Both the position numbers and the translations under genes were made by a program. Positions 14,949-21,895 of a stretch of 23,512 nt of DNA are shown here, piece by piece. Position 1 is the first letter of the stretch; every line of letters begins with the position of its first letter. Source of the stretch: Candidatus Paceibacterota bacterium (GTDB lineage Bacteria > Patescibacteriota > Minisyncoccia > Phycocordibacterales > CAINVO01); the NCBI GenBank assembly GCA_028714275.1, contig JAQTMP010000005.1:1-23512 (forward strand), given 5' to 3'. Under the pieces are notes generated by a model. That model had not been told where the DNA came from, ran no database searches, and saw only the letters and a list, made by a program, of their open reading frames with translations.

Positions 14949-16598
14949 TTACTTGTAATTTAGATATTTATTTCCGAGTTTAGACGCCTCTGGATATTGT
15001 ATCAAATATTCAGCCAGTTTGGTAAGAGATGGAAAGGATATATTGGAGCCGTGATGAGGTTCGACATGGATATCTCCTGCATAGACTTTATTTTCGTTAA
15101 ATATTTTATTGAAATTTTCTAATTTTCCACCTAAAGCATAGATCGCTGACTGGGGAGAAGAACATGCCACATGGGGGTTTGCTTCTCCATACATGCCTAT
15201 ATTTTCAGGGATCAAATCTTTTTTAAAATACCCGTGCCAATGGCTTATGGAATAACCTTTTTCAGAAAGTATTTTTGCAAAATCAGTTTCCTTATTTTTG
15301 TCAAAATGTTTTAGGATTGAAGCAATTATGGCATTGCCTACCGCATGGGCCAAAATAACTTTTGTATCGAAAGATGGTTTATACCCAGTATTTATTTTCA
15401 AATCAATTGGAAACTCCATCCACATCTCTCCTTTCAAGAGGCCAAGTTTTATCAGATCCTTGTTGGGATCAAAATGGGTTTTATTCGACCCAGAACGAAG
15501 GCTCATCACCCACACCTCTGGCACTTTTAGCCAGAATTTTTGATTTTTTATGTTAACACTAATATAAATTTCTTTATTTTCATCAATAAAAAAATCTTGT
15601 TCATTTGGGATCATATTTTTCTCTCGAAAATTTACATCTGAAACAAGATTAGATAACATTGTTGGCATCTGCTTTGCAAAGAAGCCAAAACTCATTCCAT
15701 TTCTATTATCTAGATGTAGTTTTCCGATGATTTTATGAAATGAATTACGAAAAGGTAAATCGTCAATCTTTTTCCCATCAGGAAATAACTTTGTTTCATC
15801 AAACAGAAGGGCACCTTTAGCTAAATCTTCGATGATGGATTTATCAGGTTCTGCCGCTGGATTAAAACGTTCACCTTTAATTTTAAATTCTTTAAATTTA
15901 TGTGGACTTATAGGTGCCACAACTTTTGGCACAAGGGCGTGAAGTATGCGTTTCTTAAATATTTCATCACTTTCGCCCATGTTATATATTGGATGTGATG
16001 CATTAAAGTTGTAAACCATCCACTTCTCATTATCTACAGCGATGATAATGTTGGTCATATGATATGCAAAAAGTGACATCGCAGTATCAAAATGTTTCTC
16101 AAACTCAGTCTCTTCAGAAATGTCCTTTGGAAAATCAAGAATGGTTATTACCGAATTATCCTTAAAATTTCTAATATAATGCATCGGTAAATCATTCGCA
16201 TTTTCTTCACCCAAACTTACAATAGCTATCCCCCTCTTGACTACGGCTCTTTGCAAAAGAATTTTTGCTGTTTTGATATCAATAAAATATGAAGTGTGAG
16301 AAATTCCTAAAATCTTTTTAGCTGAAAAAAGTAAGTTGTTGCCAACAATTCTGGTAAGTCGTTTTATTGTTTTACCGAAAGGAACTCTTTCAAGTGCATC
16401 ACTATACGGCACAATATTGACCTTCAAATCTGACAAGGTACTCTCCAATCTTTTTCTGAAATCAATGACCTGTTTGCTTATGTTTTTAGACGTGTTTGGA
16501 AAGAAAACGACATTCATATGGTCTGCCATTTCTTCCGGAGTGACCTGCACTTTTTCCTTTATGCCGAGGATTGTCTGGATAGCTTCTTGACTGATCAT
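14949..16598 (-). CDS. uncharacterised 549-aa protein coupled to the histidine kinase
   Basis: I do not recognise this family. There is no signal peptide or membrane helix, and the protein looks soluble. Visible segments are an N-terminal helix that starts MISQEAIQTILGIKEKVQV, then VPFGKTIKRLTRIVGNN at about 105-120, YMVYNFNASHPIYNMG-like hydrophobic strands near 215-235, and a C-terminal third rich in His and small residues: HAVGNAIIASILKHF, ISHWHGYFKKD, NPHVACSSPQSAIYALGG and HVEPHHGSN. The His clusters could bind metal or ligand, but none matches a motif I know. I start it at 16,598 because an extended -10 box lies 6 nt upstream; the longer frame to 16,700 would include this promoter. Its stop TAA is directly followed by the kinase ATG, so the pair probably works together. 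Confidence 0.85.
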   Translation of the reverse strand: MISQEAIQTILGIKEKVQVTPEEMADHMNVVFFPNTSKNISKQVIDFRKRLESTLSDLKVNIVPYSDALERVPFGKTIKRLTRIVGNNLLFSAKKILGISHTSYFIDIKTAKILLQRAVVKRGIAIVSLGEENANDLPMHYIRNFKDNSVITILDFPKDISEETEFEKHFDTAMSLFAYHMTNIIIAVDNEKWMVYNFNASHPIYNMGESDEIFKKRILHALVPKVVAPISPHKFKEFKIKGERFNPAAEPDKSIIEDLAKGALLFDETKLFPDGKKIDDLPFRNSFHKIIGKLHLDNRNGMSFGFFAKQMPTMLSNLVSDVNFREKNMIPNEQDFFIDENKEIYISVNIKNQKFWLKVPEVWVMSLRSGSNKTHFDPNKDLIKLGLLKGEMWMEFPIDLKINTGYKPSFDTKVILAHAVGNAIIASILKHFDKNKETDFAKILSEKGYSISHWHGYFKKDLIPENIGMYGEANPHVACSSPQSAIYALGGKLENFNKIFNENKVYAGDIHVEPHHGSNISFPSLTKLAEYLIQYPEASKLGNKYLNYK

Positions 16599-16604
16599 GT
16601 TGAA

Positions 16605-16613
16605 ATTGTAGCA
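16605..16613 (-). promoter_or_regulatory. promoter of the 549-aa gene and kinase, extended -10, leaderless
   Basis: On the minus strand TG-C-TACAAT ends 6 nt before the ATG at 16,598. It shares the 101-bp divergent gap with the plus-strand promoter at 16,664-16,690. Confidence 0.6.
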
Positions 16614-16663
16614 TTTTGGTGGGGTATCACAAATTGAGTGAATCTTTTCTTGAAAGAATAGGT

Positions 16664-16690
16664 TTGACATACTTAAAAATAAGGTACACA
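16664..16690 (+). promoter_or_regulatory. promoter of the P-loop kinase gene
   Basis: A perfect -35 TTGACA at 16,664-16,669 is followed after 15 nt by TACACA at 16,685-16,690; the -10 is weak. The ATG at 16,700 is 9 nt further on. The block TTGACATA ... ATAAGGTAC is shared with the promoter at 17,183-17,210. Confidence 0.5.
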
Positions 16691-16699
16691 TTGTTAGCA

Positions 16700-17191
16700 A
16701 TGATTAAGCGAGAAATAACAGTATTTTATGGTCCAAATGGAGCTGGTAAAACAACCATAGCTCGATATTTAGCTACAAAAAATAAGGGTTTGCACATACA
16801 ACTAGATTGGTATTCATCAATGCAAAGAGGCAAAGAATGGTATACAAAAAACAATAATAGGGAAAAAATAAACCTGTTACTAGGTACGCTTGATGCTGTG
16901 GTTACAAAAACTAGGTACAATAAGATTTATCTTGACGGTGTACTACTCTATACTTTTATGTTCAAGATGCTTGAGGTTTGGTGTAAAAACAACAAAATTA
17001 ATTACAAATTTGTTAAATTAGTTGGTAGTGAAAAGAAATTAGCCTATCGTGTCACAAAAAGAAGGAAGCCAAGGAAAAATGATTGGAACAAGAAACTACC
17101 TAAGATTTATAAACATTTTACATACCCAAGCAGCTTAGAGATTGATACGACAGGTAAGGGTATCTCCAAAGTAATAAAATACTTGACATAA
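16700..17191 (+). CDS. small P-loop kinase-like NTPase (AAA_33-type)
   Basis: A 163-aa protein with Walker A GPNGAGKT at about 10-17 after the strand ITVFYG, an Asp-Trp pair at about 35 (LDWYSS), the strand KIYLDGVLL near 75-83, and a basic lid-like segment RVTKRRKPRK near 117-126. The size and order fit the small-molecule kinase-like P-loop group (AAA_33, APS- or adenylate-kinase-like) rather than an ABC ATPase, as there is no signature motif. The substrate cannot be told. I start it at the ATG at 16,700; the longer frame from 16,616 would run through the promoter. It opens an AT-rich plus-strand group whose later members handle nucleotides and sugars. Confidence 0.72.
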   Translation: MIKREITVFYGPNGAGKTTIARYLATKNKGLHIQLDWYSSMQRGKEWYTKNNNREKINLLLGTLDAVVTKTRYNKIYLDGVLLYTFMFKMLEVWCKNNKINYKFVKLVGSEKKLAYRVTKRRKPRKNDWNKKLPKIYKHFTYPSSLEIDTTGKGISKVIKYLT

Positions 17192-17210
17192 TCGCGTAAT
17201 AAGGTACTAT
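17183..17210 (+). promoter_or_regulatory. promoter of the NDK-like gene, with a visible ribosome binding site downstream
   Basis: TTGACA at 17,183-17,188 overlaps the stop codon of the kinase gene. TACTAT at 17,205-17,210 follows after 16 nt. The start point would be near 17,217, leaving a leader of about 25 nt with the purine-rich AAGGAAAGG at 17,228-17,236, which is one of the few Shine-Dalgarno-like sites in the window. Confidence 0.6.
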
Positions 17211-17241
17211 TTTCCTAGGTGCAGTAAAAGGAAAGGCAAAA

Positions 17242-17679
17242 ATGAAATATTCTTTTGGTGTTTTGAAACCAGATTGTATTAAACTCAATTTAGTTGATCG
17301 AGCTATAGAGTTAGTTTGTAGTCGTGGTTTGAGGATCATTTTTTCAAAAAAAGTAATGCTGAAACCAATAGATGTGGAATTTCTGTATTCAAGGTGTCGG
17401 CAGCTATCTTTTTTTGAGAATTTACTCAAATTTATGACTTCTGGTGAGATTATGGTGTATATCACCGAATCTACCGATAGTAACTGTGCGATAAGAACGC
17501 TGAATAGCGTGACGGGGCACACAAATCCAGTGGAAGCAAAACCGGATACTCTCCGCAGTATGGGAAAGAATGTGTGTGAAAACATCGCTCATTCCACCGC
17601 AGACGAACAAACATTTTGGTCTGAGGTAAGGTATTTTTTAACCAAGGAGGAAATTAAAACATTGAGACTGGAATCCTAA
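17242..17679 (+). CDS. ndk: nucleoside diphosphate kinase family protein
   Basis: A 145-aa homologue of the enzyme that moves the gamma phosphate between nucleoside tri- and diphosphates through a phospho-His. Family residues visible are the K9 of LKPD, FFENLLKFMTSG at 57-68, R85, T94 and N95 of GHTNPVEA, R105 in TLRSMG, N114 and the presumed catalytic His117 in NIAHSTADEQ. Compared with standard NDKs the segment between R105 and His117 seems one residue shorter, and the usual HGSDS is AHSTAD, so the enzyme is divergent, though its key residues remain. A Shine-Dalgarno-like site precedes it and a strong terminator overlaps its stop, so it is transcribed as a single-gene unit. Confidence 0.85.
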   Translation: MKYSFGVLKPDCIKLNLVDRAIELVCSRGLRIIFSKKVMLKPIDVEFLYSRCRQLSFFENLLKFMTSGEIMVYITESTDSNCAIRTLNSVTGHTNPVEAKPDTLRSMGKNVCENIAHSTADEQTFWSEVRYFLTKEEIKTLRLES

Positions 17680-17702
17680 AAAAATTCCAGTTTCGTTTTT
17701 TT
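17664..17702 (+). terminator. intrinsic terminator after the NDK-like gene
   Basis: The stem GAGACTGGAAT (17,664-17,674) pairs with ATTCCAGTTTC (17,684-17,694) over 11 bp with one G-U pair and a 9-nt loop, followed by G and seven T. The stem includes the last codons of the gene and the loop includes its stop codon. Confidence 0.85.
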
Positions 17703-17711
17703 ACAAAACAT

Positions 17712-17987
17712 ATGGAAATTAAAACTATTGAAGACGATTTTAAAGTTAAATTGGACAGTTATATTAATAAGTGGGATTCTGATTCCCGCATACTACATCT
17801 TTTTGAGGAGGTTGGGGAATTTGCGGAAATAATTCTTCATTATAAGGGAATTAAAAGTCCAAAAAAAGATTTATACGACATAAAGGTAGCCCTGGCAGAT
17901 ATCATTGAAGATGTTTATGCAATCTCTATTTTAAATAATATCACTCTTGAGGAATTAACAAGCCAGGTTTTAAAGAAAAATGAATAA
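17712..17987 (+). CDS. MazG-like nucleotide pyrophosphohydrolase
   Basis: A 91-aa all-alpha protein of the MazG/dUTPase-like group, which hydrolyses (d)NTPs to the monophosphate and pyrophosphate. The metal motif EExxE is seen as EEVGE at 32-36 and the second acidic motif as ADIIEDVYAI at about 62-71, together giving the E-E-x-x-E ... E-x-x-D arrangement. The length fits a single compact MazG-like domain. It starts 32 nt after the NDK-like gene, past the terminator, and its last 8 nt overlap the nucleotidyltransferase gene, so the two are translationally coupled. It is the first gene of a four-gene overlapping set. The substrate is not predictable. Confidence 0.8.
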   Translation: MEIKTIEDDFKVKLDSYINKWDSDSRILHLFEEVGEFAEIILHYKGIKSPKKDLYDIKVALADIIEDVYAISILNNITLEELTSQVLKKNE

Positions 17988-18765
17988 GATAAGAAAAAAA
18001 ATTACGGATGAGCTGTTAGCAAGTTGTTTGAGGAATAAAGCTATTCGACAAGGTATTATGTTCTTTTCTGTGCTAGGTAGCACCGTATCCAATGAAGAAG
18101 TTGAAGGTTACAGTGATCTTGATATCTTACTAGTATTGGAATCAGACAGATCAGGTGTCATAAGCAACAAAATTCTAAGAGAACTTAAAAAAATATCAGA
18201 AGAATACTCTCATAAATACAGTGTTGAGATTTCACTACTAACCCACACAGTTTTTGACTTTGAAAAATATGTTGATTTTAACTACCTTATTCACTATTCA
18301 TGGGGAAAGGTTCTATACGGTAAAAAGTCTAAATACATGGAACTTTTTAAAAAAATAATCGGAAAGAAGTATTCAAATAAAGTACGAAAGGAACTGATTT
18401 ACTACAATTTAATACACGCTCGATTTAATTTAATTCGACAATATGTATCATGGAATAAATTTAATAAGGTTGATTACAAAAAAAAGATCCTTAAACTGCT
18501 AATCGATAAAATTATTGAAATCTGTGATTGGGCACTTGTATATAGAGATATATTTGAAAAAAACAAGAGGGGGACCGTAAAAAACTTTAACTCTAGTTTT
18601 AGTAAAAATAATTATAGTCACATACCGAAACAAGCCCTATCAATTAGATCAGCCTGGATGATGTATGATTTTGAGAGTAAGGAAGCAAAAATATTCATAG
18701 ATGAGTCAATCTTGTTTATTCAAGAAGTTATTAAAGTAATTCAAAAGGAACATGCACAAAGTTAA
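17980..18765 (+). CDS. nucleotidyltransferase-fold protein
   Basis: A 261-aa protein with an N-terminal pol-beta-like nucleotidyltransferase domain: GS at 33-34, then D46-x-D48 in GYSDLDILLVLE, and a possible third carboxylate E83 in VEISLLT. The C-terminal 150 residues are helical and basic (KKILKLLIDKIIEICDWALVYRDIF), like the helical partner domain of aminoglycoside-type or minimal nucleotidyltransferases. It probably transfers a nucleotide to a small molecule, protein or RNA, but the acceptor is unknown. It overlaps the MazG-like gene by 8 nt and the GT4 gene by 14 nt, pointing to a shared pathway. Confidence 0.8.
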   Translation: MNKIRKKITDELLASCLRNKAIRQGIMFFSVLGSTVSNEEVEGYSDLDILLVLESDRSGVISNKILRELKKISEEYSHKYSVEISLLTHTVFDFEKYVDFNYLIHYSWGKVLYGKKSKYMELFKKIIGKKYSNKVRKELIYYNLIHARFNLIRQYVSWNKFNKVDYKKKILKLLIDKIIEICDWALVYRDIFEKNKRGTVKNFNSSFSKNNYSHIPKQALSIRSAWMMYDFESKEAKIFIDESILFIQEVIKVIQKEHAQS

Positions 18766-19840
18766 ACCTTTAATAGTATCGAGAACGCTCCCATATCTTG
18801 GTGGTAGAGAAGTCATGGTTGATAAATTAATTAAATTTTTTACTAAAAAAAATACTACATGTGTTTTAACTCCAGATAAATACAGAAAACAACCCGGTGT
18901 AAATATTTGTAGTACAAATAAAAGTAATGAAGAAATATTGAATTGGGTTAAAAGACAAAACATAAGCGTAATTAACTGCCATACTTTTTATCTGGCTGAT
19001 TTAGCAATATACATCTCAAAGAAACTTCATAAACCACTAGTATTCACCTTGCATGGTGTGTTTGTTGATCATTACGGAGAAAAATATGGAAAGCTATTAA
19101 AGAAAATTTGGAGTAAAAGTGACTTAGTAATAACTGTCTCATCTGGTTATAGTAAAAAATTAAGGACTTATCTTGGAAAAAAAACAGCTCCTATGGTCAT
19201 AAAAAATGGTATTGAATTAGAATCAATCGACCATCTAAACAAATCAAAGAAATTTTATAGAAAAAAAAATAAATTGCCTGTTGATAAATTTATTGTAATT
19301 GTCCCTGCTAGGCTTACCTATCTAAAAGGACTAGACTACTTAATGAAGGCATTTGATGGCTTCAGTGATAAAGATATTTTGGTACTAGTATGCTCACCAA
19401 AAGGAAGAAAAAGTGGTACTGAAGACACATACCAAAATAATTTGAAAGGGATAATAAAAAATAGCCTTTCCCTAATAGAGTTTAGAAATGTGGCTCACCC
19501 AAGCATTTTAGAGTATTATAAGTCTGCGGATGTTGTTTTGCTATCCTCTTTAATTGAAGGAATTTCCATCTCTCTTCTAGAGGCAATGGCATGTTCAAGA
19601 ACTGTTGTGGCAACAGATGTTGGTGGAAACCCTGAAATTATAAAAAATAATAGAAACGGTTATCTTATTAAACCGAAAAACCCAAAAGCTATTATTGAAA
19701 TAATTAAAAAACTGAAGCGGCATAACAATATTTCAATGGGTAGGAATGCTAGAAAAACAATCGAGAGACATTTTCTAAGTAGTAAGATGTTTAAAACGTA
19801 CGAAGAGGTTTTTAAAAAAATAAAATATGAAAATAAGTAA
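18752..19840 (+). CDS. GT4-family glycosyltransferase
   Basis: A 362-aa GT-B glycosyltransferase that uses a nucleotide sugar. The N-terminal glycine loop is YLGGRE at 15-20, the acceptor half continues with LVFTLHGVFVDHYGEKYG at 96-113, and the linker strand VITVSSGYSKKL is typical. The donor half has VPARLTYLKGLDYL (R187 and K192), and the E-x7-E motif EGISISLLE at 269-277, then VVATDVGGNPEII. The sugar and acceptor are not known. It overlaps the nucleotidyltransferase gene upstream and the NUDIX gene downstream by 14 nt each. An AAGGA-like site lies just before its ATG, with very short spacing. Confidence 0.92.
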   Translation: MHKVKPLIVSRTLPYLGGREVMVDKLIKFFTKKNTTCVLTPDKYRKQPGVNICSTNKSNEEILNWVKRQNISVINCHTFYLADLAIYISKKLHKPLVFTLHGVFVDHYGEKYGKLLKKIWSKSDLVITVSSGYSKKLRTYLGKKTAPMVIKNGIELESIDHLNKSKKFYRKKNKLPVDKFIVIVPARLTYLKGLDYLMKAFDGFSDKDILVLVCSPKGRKSGTEDTYQNNLKGIIKNSLSLIEFRNVAHPSILEYYKSADVVLLSSLIEGISISLLEAMACSRTVVATDVGGNPEIIKNNRNGYLIKPKNPKAIIEIIKKLKRHNNISMGRNARKTIERHFLSSKMFKTYEEVFKKIKYENK

Positions 19841-20255
19841 AGATGTCCAGGCGGTGGTCTACAGAAAAAGTGATGTGGGTATTTTTTTCTTACTATTAAA
19901 AAGATTTGATAGGGATAAAGGTGAGTTTCACTACCGTCTTATTAAAGGTGGTTTAGAGAGGGGTGAGAATTCAAAAGATGCAGTTATTAGAGAAATTAAA
20001 GAAGAATCAGGATTAAGGAGTCTATCTTTGAATAATGTCCTCGGACATTATTCATATAAGGCGGGTGATGTGAAACATGATGTGGAGGTTTTTTTAGTAG
20101 AGAATACTGTTTTTGAGAAAATAAAAACTGATTCTGAAAATGAAGGTGGTTTTACCATAGAAAGCGCAGAGTGGTTATCGCCAGAGCATACTCTAGAATA
20201 TCTAAATTTCGATCAGGAAAAAAAATCTATCCGTAAAACTCTAGAAACTATCTAG
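19827..20255 (+). CDS. NUDIX hydrolase
   Basis: A 142-aa hydrolase of nucleoside diphosphates linked to another group. The full NUDIX box occupies residues 41-63: G41, E47, then REIKEESGL at 55-63 after the spacer, matching G-x5-E-x7-R-E-U-x-E-E-x-G-U at every position. The acidic start KISKDVQAVVYRK and the DKGEFHYRLIKGGLE stretch resemble NUDIX proteins that act on sugar nucleotides or dinucleotide polyphosphates. It is the last gene of the overlapping set and runs into the 3' end of the GT9-like gene on the other strand (15-bp overlap). Confidence 0.93.
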   Translation: MKISKDVQAVVYRKSDVGIFFLLLKRFDRDKGEFHYRLIKGGLERGENSKDAVIREIKEESGLRSLSLNNVLGHYSYKAGDVKHDVEVFLVENTVFEKIKTDSENEGGFTIESAEWLSPEHTLEYLNFDQEKKSIRKTLETI

Positions 20256-21242
20256 TATCATTTGTATATCCTCATCACCACTAAAAACAAGTACCCTTGA
20301 AAATAAGTCTGGATGAGCATTTTTTTTAAAGTTATTTAGCGGGTCTATAACAAGTGTTTTTTTAACTAAACTAGATGCGACATGCACAAGACTACCTTCT
20401 GGTCCAAGGATGATTGAGCAGCCTGCAATTTTTAGCAAGGTTTCCCTATAAGATAGTTTATTTATATAATTTTTGCCTTTTATACCTTGGGCTGACAAGT
20501 GGTCACCGGCACCCAATAAAATTATAGGGTAGTTTTTAGATAGGTATTTTATTAAATTATTCATCTTTTTTAACCTCTTCTGTTTGTCTGTGACTCCATA
20601 TATTATTCCTATGTTTAGGGAAGTCTGTTCTTTATCGACAAAATCTTTTTCGATTTTGGAAAAAAATATTTCAGGTATAAAATTTTCTAGTGAGGTCTCC
20701 CTTATTTTGAGCATTGTACTTACTAGAATAATCCAGGCCAATGTGTTCGGTTTAGTCTCAAATGTACTTATCCACAAAGAAAGATCCTCATCTAAAATCA
20801 TCTTTTTTGAACTTATTGAAAAAAGCATTAATAGGGTTTCACTAAAAGTATTTCTGCCAAGTCCTACTAACAGAAATTTTGATCTTAATATCTTGAACAA
20901 GTCGTACGGTTTCCAGAAGTAGACTCCCCTTATATAGGGATTATTAATAAGCAATTGGGAATGACCTCTCCTGGCCAGCACTGAAACCTGATACCCATGA
21001 TGTGAAAGATACTTAAATAATGCTGTTTGAAAAAATAAGTCACCGTAGCCTTGATTAAGTGGTTCGATAAATAAAATATTTTTAATACCAGCTAAATTAT
21101 TGTTAGAATTAATAAATCCAAGGGTAAGGCTATTTAGAGAGTCACGAATACAAAAAAATAAAACATAAAAAATGGCAACTACTATGCCATTTTTAGCTTT
21201 GACATTCCTATATTTTTTTAATAATCGTTCTTTACTAAACAT
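20241..21242 (-). CDS. GT9-like (heptosyltransferase-type) glycosyltransferase
   Basis: A 333-aa protein with an N-terminal hydrophobic segment (about 18-36), then a GT-B fold. GYGDLFFQTALFKYLSHHG at 65-83 matches the first glycine motif of GT9 enzymes, LLINNPYIRGVYFWKP at 97-112 is a second family block, and AGCSIILGPEGSLVHVASSLVKKTLVIDP near 273-302 matches the nucleotide-sugar-binding end. The donor and acceptor are unknown. It follows the alpha/beta hydrolase gene by 47 nt on the same strand and meets the NUDIX gene head-on at its 3' end. I see no clear promoter. Confidence 0.78.
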   Translation of the reverse strand: MFSKERLLKKYRNVKAKNGIVVAIFYVLFFCIRDSLNSLTLGFINSNNNLAGIKNILFIEPLNQGYGDLFFQTALFKYLSHHGYQVSVLARRGHSQLLINNPYIRGVYFWKPYDLFKILRSKFLLVGLGRNTFSETLLMLFSISSKKMILDEDLSLWISTFETKPNTLAWIILVSTMLKIRETSLENFIPEIFFSKIEKDFVDKEQTSLNIGIIYGVTDKQKRLKKMNNLIKYLSKNYPIILLGAGDHLSAQGIKGKNYINKLSYRETLLKIAGCSIILGPEGSLVHVASSLVKKTLVIDPLNNFKKNAHPDLFSRVLVFSGDEDIQMILDSF

Positions 21243-21289
21243 AGATTAAAATTATTTAGATTTAACACAACATAAGGCACTAAAGGGTA

Positions 21290-21895
21290 CTAGATAATTT
21301 TTGCAAGTGCTTGTAAGCACTTTCTATGTCCTATATTGTGACCTACTCCTTTTATAAAAATAAGCTTTTTCTTACCTCCCCATTCCTTATAATGTTTGGG
21401 TGTACTTTTGAGGATGACTGCCCATTCCTTCTCTCCCACCAAGAAGAAAGCTTCGGTGTGAATATTTTTAGGAAATATATTTTTCTTAAGATCAGTAAAC
21501 ATTCTGAGTCCAAAAACTTTTTCAACTTTCTTGAGATCTTTTTCAGGCCACAGGATAAAATCCTCCTTAAAATAAGGTGACAACGAACAAAAATATATTT
21601 TTTCAAATTTGATTTTTCGACTAAGAATAGCTGAGATATAGGCACCGAAAGAAAATCCGAGAACTGTGAGTTTTACTTGCCCGGCCTTCACTCTTCTATT
21701 TTCCTTAGCCAATATTTTTTTGATTTGCTTCTCTGTCTGTCTGACGAAATCACTCATGATCATGTCGGTGCGCCATTTAATATCAATACCTTCTACCTTG
21801 TAGCCTGCTTTTCCAGCCATCGCAGCAATTTTTTGATATTTTGTTTGACTGGGAAGCTCCCCCATACCGGAAATAATAAAAAAGATTTTACTCAT
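21290..21895 (-). CDS. alpha/beta hydrolase-fold protein
   Basis: A 201-aa protein beginning with strand KIFFIISG. The nucleophile elbow is GFSFG at 80-84 with Ser82, a likely acid is E155 in LVGEKEW, and the His is H186 in GVGHNIGH. The triad is plausible and the size is small for the fold, so it may be a compact esterase or acyl hydrolase; the substrate is unknown. No signal peptide. Its first 8 nt overlap the end of the M16 peptidase gene (ATGAGTAA), so translation is coupled to it. Confidence 0.75.
   Translation of the reverse strand: MSKIFFIISGMGELPSQTKYQKIAAMAGKAGYKVEGIDIKWRTDMIMSDFVRQTEKQIKKILAKENRRVKAGQVKLTVLGFSFGAYISAILSRKIKFEKIYFCSLSPYFKEDFILWPEKDLKKVEKVFGLRMFTDLKKNIFPKNIHTEAFFLVGEKEWAVILKSTPKHYKEWGGKKKLIFIKGVGHNIGHRKCLQALAKII

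Noticed and set aside
16616..16699. N-terminal extension of the P-loop kinase to 16,616
   Set aside because: It would run through the TTGACA promoter; the protein starting at 16,700 begins directly with the beta strand before Walker A, as expected.
16599..16700. N-terminal extension of the 549-aa protein to an ATG at 16,700 on the minus strand
   Set aside because: The extension covers the extended -10 promoter and the divergent control region; the sequence MLTMCTLFLSMSNLFF does not continue smoothly into the protein.
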